Position numbers and translations under genes: made by a program. From Agrocybe praecox (lineage: Eukaryota > Basidiomycota > Agaricomycetes > Agaricales > Agrocybaceae), in the NCBI GenBank assembly GCA_964017145.1, contig CAXHKQ010000002.1, forward strand, positions 1 through 20,595: 20,595 nt of DNA, read 5' to 3'. The notes beneath the pieces were generated by a model. It ran no database searches. It saw only the letters and a list, made by a program, of their open reading frames with translations, and was not told where the DNA came from. Positions 18,550 through 20,595 of the stretch are shown here, one piece after another; the first letter of the stretch is position 1, and each line of letters begins with the position of its first letter.

Positions 18550-18630
18550 ATGTCGCGCGACGACGACTTCGAAGACGAGGACAAGACGCTGTGCGGTCGT
18601 AGGTCCATGCGCTGGTCGTCGGTGCGCTAG
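18550..18630 (+). CDS. 26-codon acidic small ORF (unproven)
   Basis: The ATG at 18550 has a purine at -3. The frame reads MSRDDDFEDEDKTLCG and then a basic tail, ending in TAG. An acidic start followed by Arg-rich residues could be a small peptide or a 5' exon, but it lies in a GAC/CGA-rich stretch that yields such strings by chance. No splice donor of quality is present. I do not recognise it. Confidence 0.1.
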   Translation: MSRDDDFEDEDKTLCGRRSMRWSSVR

Positions 18631-20595
18631 TAATTATTTTAAGAGCTTCTAATTAGTGATGTTTGCACAAAACGTCGACGCGAGCCAAACTACTACGAAT
18701 GTCTTTCGGACCATCAAACGGATAGTTCGATTTGCAATTAGTGAAGTTCGTCGACTGCTCGCGCACTATTGATGTTGAACTGCATATTTGTTCGTCATTT
18801 GGGCGAGTTCAGCCATTCATGAACATATTTATAAGCACATTATGATCCCGGAGAGCTTGTATGTGTGTGTGAGTGTTTGCAGTATATTGGTAAGTCTGCT
18901 TTCGCATCGCGCCGTCGGTTCCGTCTTATTATAATTTGCTCCCAACATCAGCGCATCTCGATTCATTCTCATTACAAGCGGTACGCTGCGTGCGAGCGCA
19001 CACTCTCTGGGTTTAATTGGAAATTTTTAACCGACACTTTGCCGCCACGGACGTGATTCCTGAGCGCCCTGAGCGCATCGGCTGCTAAACGGTCTGGCCA
19101 CCAGCAAGACGCTTCCCCGATGTGAGCACGCGCAATCTATCTCAATTTTACCAATCCAATTAATAAAATACGCGCTGGTCCGCCCACACCGCAGCCACAG
19201 CGGATTGCGGACGGTGCGGACGGTCTCGAACATAAGACACCCACTCCACCCGATGCCGCCCGATGCGAGAGTCTTACATAATATTTTAACACGTCCAATT
19301 AATGTTTGAACACACGACGACAACGTCGGCGACACCACCGCACCTAACGACGATATTTTTGCTCGTTTTTCCAGCACATGGCGTAACACCAGGATGACAC
19401 GGTTCATTATACGCTCGTCGGTGGTGGAGAGTTTCCTTGCACCCTCTCACCCATCTCGTCGGGTGCGAGCACGCACAAAGACGCCGTGCACAGTGCGCGT
19501 GCACATCTATATTTATTCCGTAATGTTTTAATCTCGATTTTTAATGTGTTCTCGTGCGGTGTGTTTGTCAAAGTGCGCGCGAGAAGAAAACACTCGCCGG
19601 CCTGGAATTAGCAACTAATCCCGTGCACGCAGCGCGGGTGAAAAGAATTGTCGATGTCGTGGAAAAACGCGCGCAAAACGCGGAATCCTGGAAAGGTTGC
19701 GGTCGTGGCGACTAAGACCCACTCCGCACGCATTGTTTTTGTGTGAGAAATGATGAAATTGAGCGTGTGTTTGTGCAAGGGTTCTGATTTCATTTGGAAA
19801 ATTCAAAGTGGTAAGATTACGCGTGAGCGTGAGATGGCGACGACGCTCACCCACCAGCGAGTGAATTGTGCTATTTAATGGATATATTTTTGCTGTGAGC
19901 AAAGAAAACGTTCAAATCGCCGACGCGACCAACGGTCATAAGTCAATGGATTACTTGGTTCGTGAGTCGGCTTAGAATCTTCACCGGACAAACTGACAAA
20001 ACACGCGCATTCACCGTAAACGTTTTGCCGAATGATGACCATTTCCGGCAAATACTCTTATTTTCTAATACGCCCGGGCGCATAAATCTGATGTCAACAG
20101 GAATTTTAAAAGCTTATGCACCGATACACAACGAGCTCACGATGTAGGTAGTGTAGTAGCTTGCTTGACCCGATCGGGGGTCTGGTCTGACTCGACCAGC
20201 AGACCAGCAGTGCAGCTACCGCACACGTTCAACGTTCAACCCCCTGCGACTGCGAACAAATCGGATCACGATGGCGACGACATGGTCGACCTGGCGCATG
20301 TTCGGCGAGCGCGCTCACAAGTTTTCGGTCAGCGCTATCGATGCCCAATATTACACGCGAGCGCGCGCGCCTCGCTACAGAACACAAATGCGCAAAAATA
20401 CGACGAGTGTATTCGTCCGTGTTCGGTGCGCGCGCTGGTAATTCCTTATTCCTCTAGTTGGACAGATAAGAAGATATTATATGCATGTACGCATGATTTA
20501 TTGACTCGCTTCCAAGTGGAGGAGGAGGGATAGGCTATGGCTTGTGGTCAATGACAATATCAATTTTTATTCGGTCGCTTGTCTGGCAAGTTGGT

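Larger units (their letters stand above)
14740..20595. other. long CpG-rich gene-free, transposon-free DNA
   Basis: Nearly 6 kb without any transposon end, tRNA or protein motif that I can support. Frequent simple repeats include GT runs at 15331-15343 and 15882-15896, (GAAGGC)3 near 15645-15663, a GAC array near 16080-16096, a GA run at 17654-17666, and a nine-base duplication GCGGACGGT near 19206-19224. Open frames are short and overlap on both strands, except for one of 223 codons that is listed separately. It may be intron or intergenic regulatory DNA. Confidence 0.35.

Noticed and set aside
18842..18889. ATG to TTG|GTAAGT segment, 16 codons
   Set aside because: The donor is good, but the start context is poor, and the peptide is mostly a translation of a TG repeat. 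The TATA-like TTTATAA is only about 17 bp before the ATG.
19888..19915. Resemblance to a miR-87-like start (GTGAGCAAAG)
   Set aside because: Only the first ten bases agree, and no complementary arm is found on either side, so it is not a hairpin precursor.
1..20595. Bacterial-type features (operons, ribosome binding sites, CRISPR arrays, prophage genes)
   Set aside because: No long frames, no regularly spaced repeats with unique spacers, and eukaryotic transposons with TA or 8-bp duplications throughout.

Overview
The window looks like a piece of an arthropod nuclear genome, most likely an insect and possibly a dipteran such as a mosquito. The evidence is a lack of long protein-coding frames, abundant undepleted CpG (runs of CGCGCGCG), many CA/GT and GAC/GTC microsatellites, and AT-rich mariner-, hAT- and MITE-type DNA transposons set in a CpG-rich background. 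Species assignment is inference. I recognise no intact protein-coding gene. The only protein homology I trust is a decayed mariner (DD34D) transposase.

Layout. At 1-100 there is a minus-strand tRNA-like sequence with RNA polymerase III A and B boxes, probably a SINE head. From 104 to about 2100 lies a nest of DNA transposons: a small MITE (130-263), an AT-rich block with repeated AACACGG modules (269-837), and a full-length but dead mariner of 1263 bp with 52-bp terminal inverted repeats (TIRs) and a TA target duplication (840-2102). AT-rich DNA of unknown origin runs to about 2960, then CpG-rich gene-free DNA to 4250. A 966-bp TIR element lies at 4253-5218 and a 423-bp, nearly fully palindromic MITE at 5830-6252. 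A 758-bp hAT-type element at 7084-7841 has CAGGCCCGTAG ends and a near-perfect 8-bp target duplication, and it carries a short mariner-like fragment inside. A diffuse AT-rich repeat with GTGTAG-type modules lies at about 8530-9300. At 13648-14736 a block bounded by matching 20-bp inverted ends has a cluster of perfect palindromes at its midpoint.

The remaining DNA (about 9.3-13.6 kb and 14.7-20.6 kb, plus the gaps between elements) is CpG-rich, microsatellite-rich and free of recognisable transposons. It contains homeodomain-type motifs, a perfect 17-bp-stem hairpin at 10590-10639, and a few short ATG-to-splice-donor segments that could be 5' coding exons. This would fit an intron or intergenic regulatory region of a gene whose body lies outside the window, but the sequence alone does not prove it. 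No CRISPR array, operon, rRNA or intact tRNA was found.
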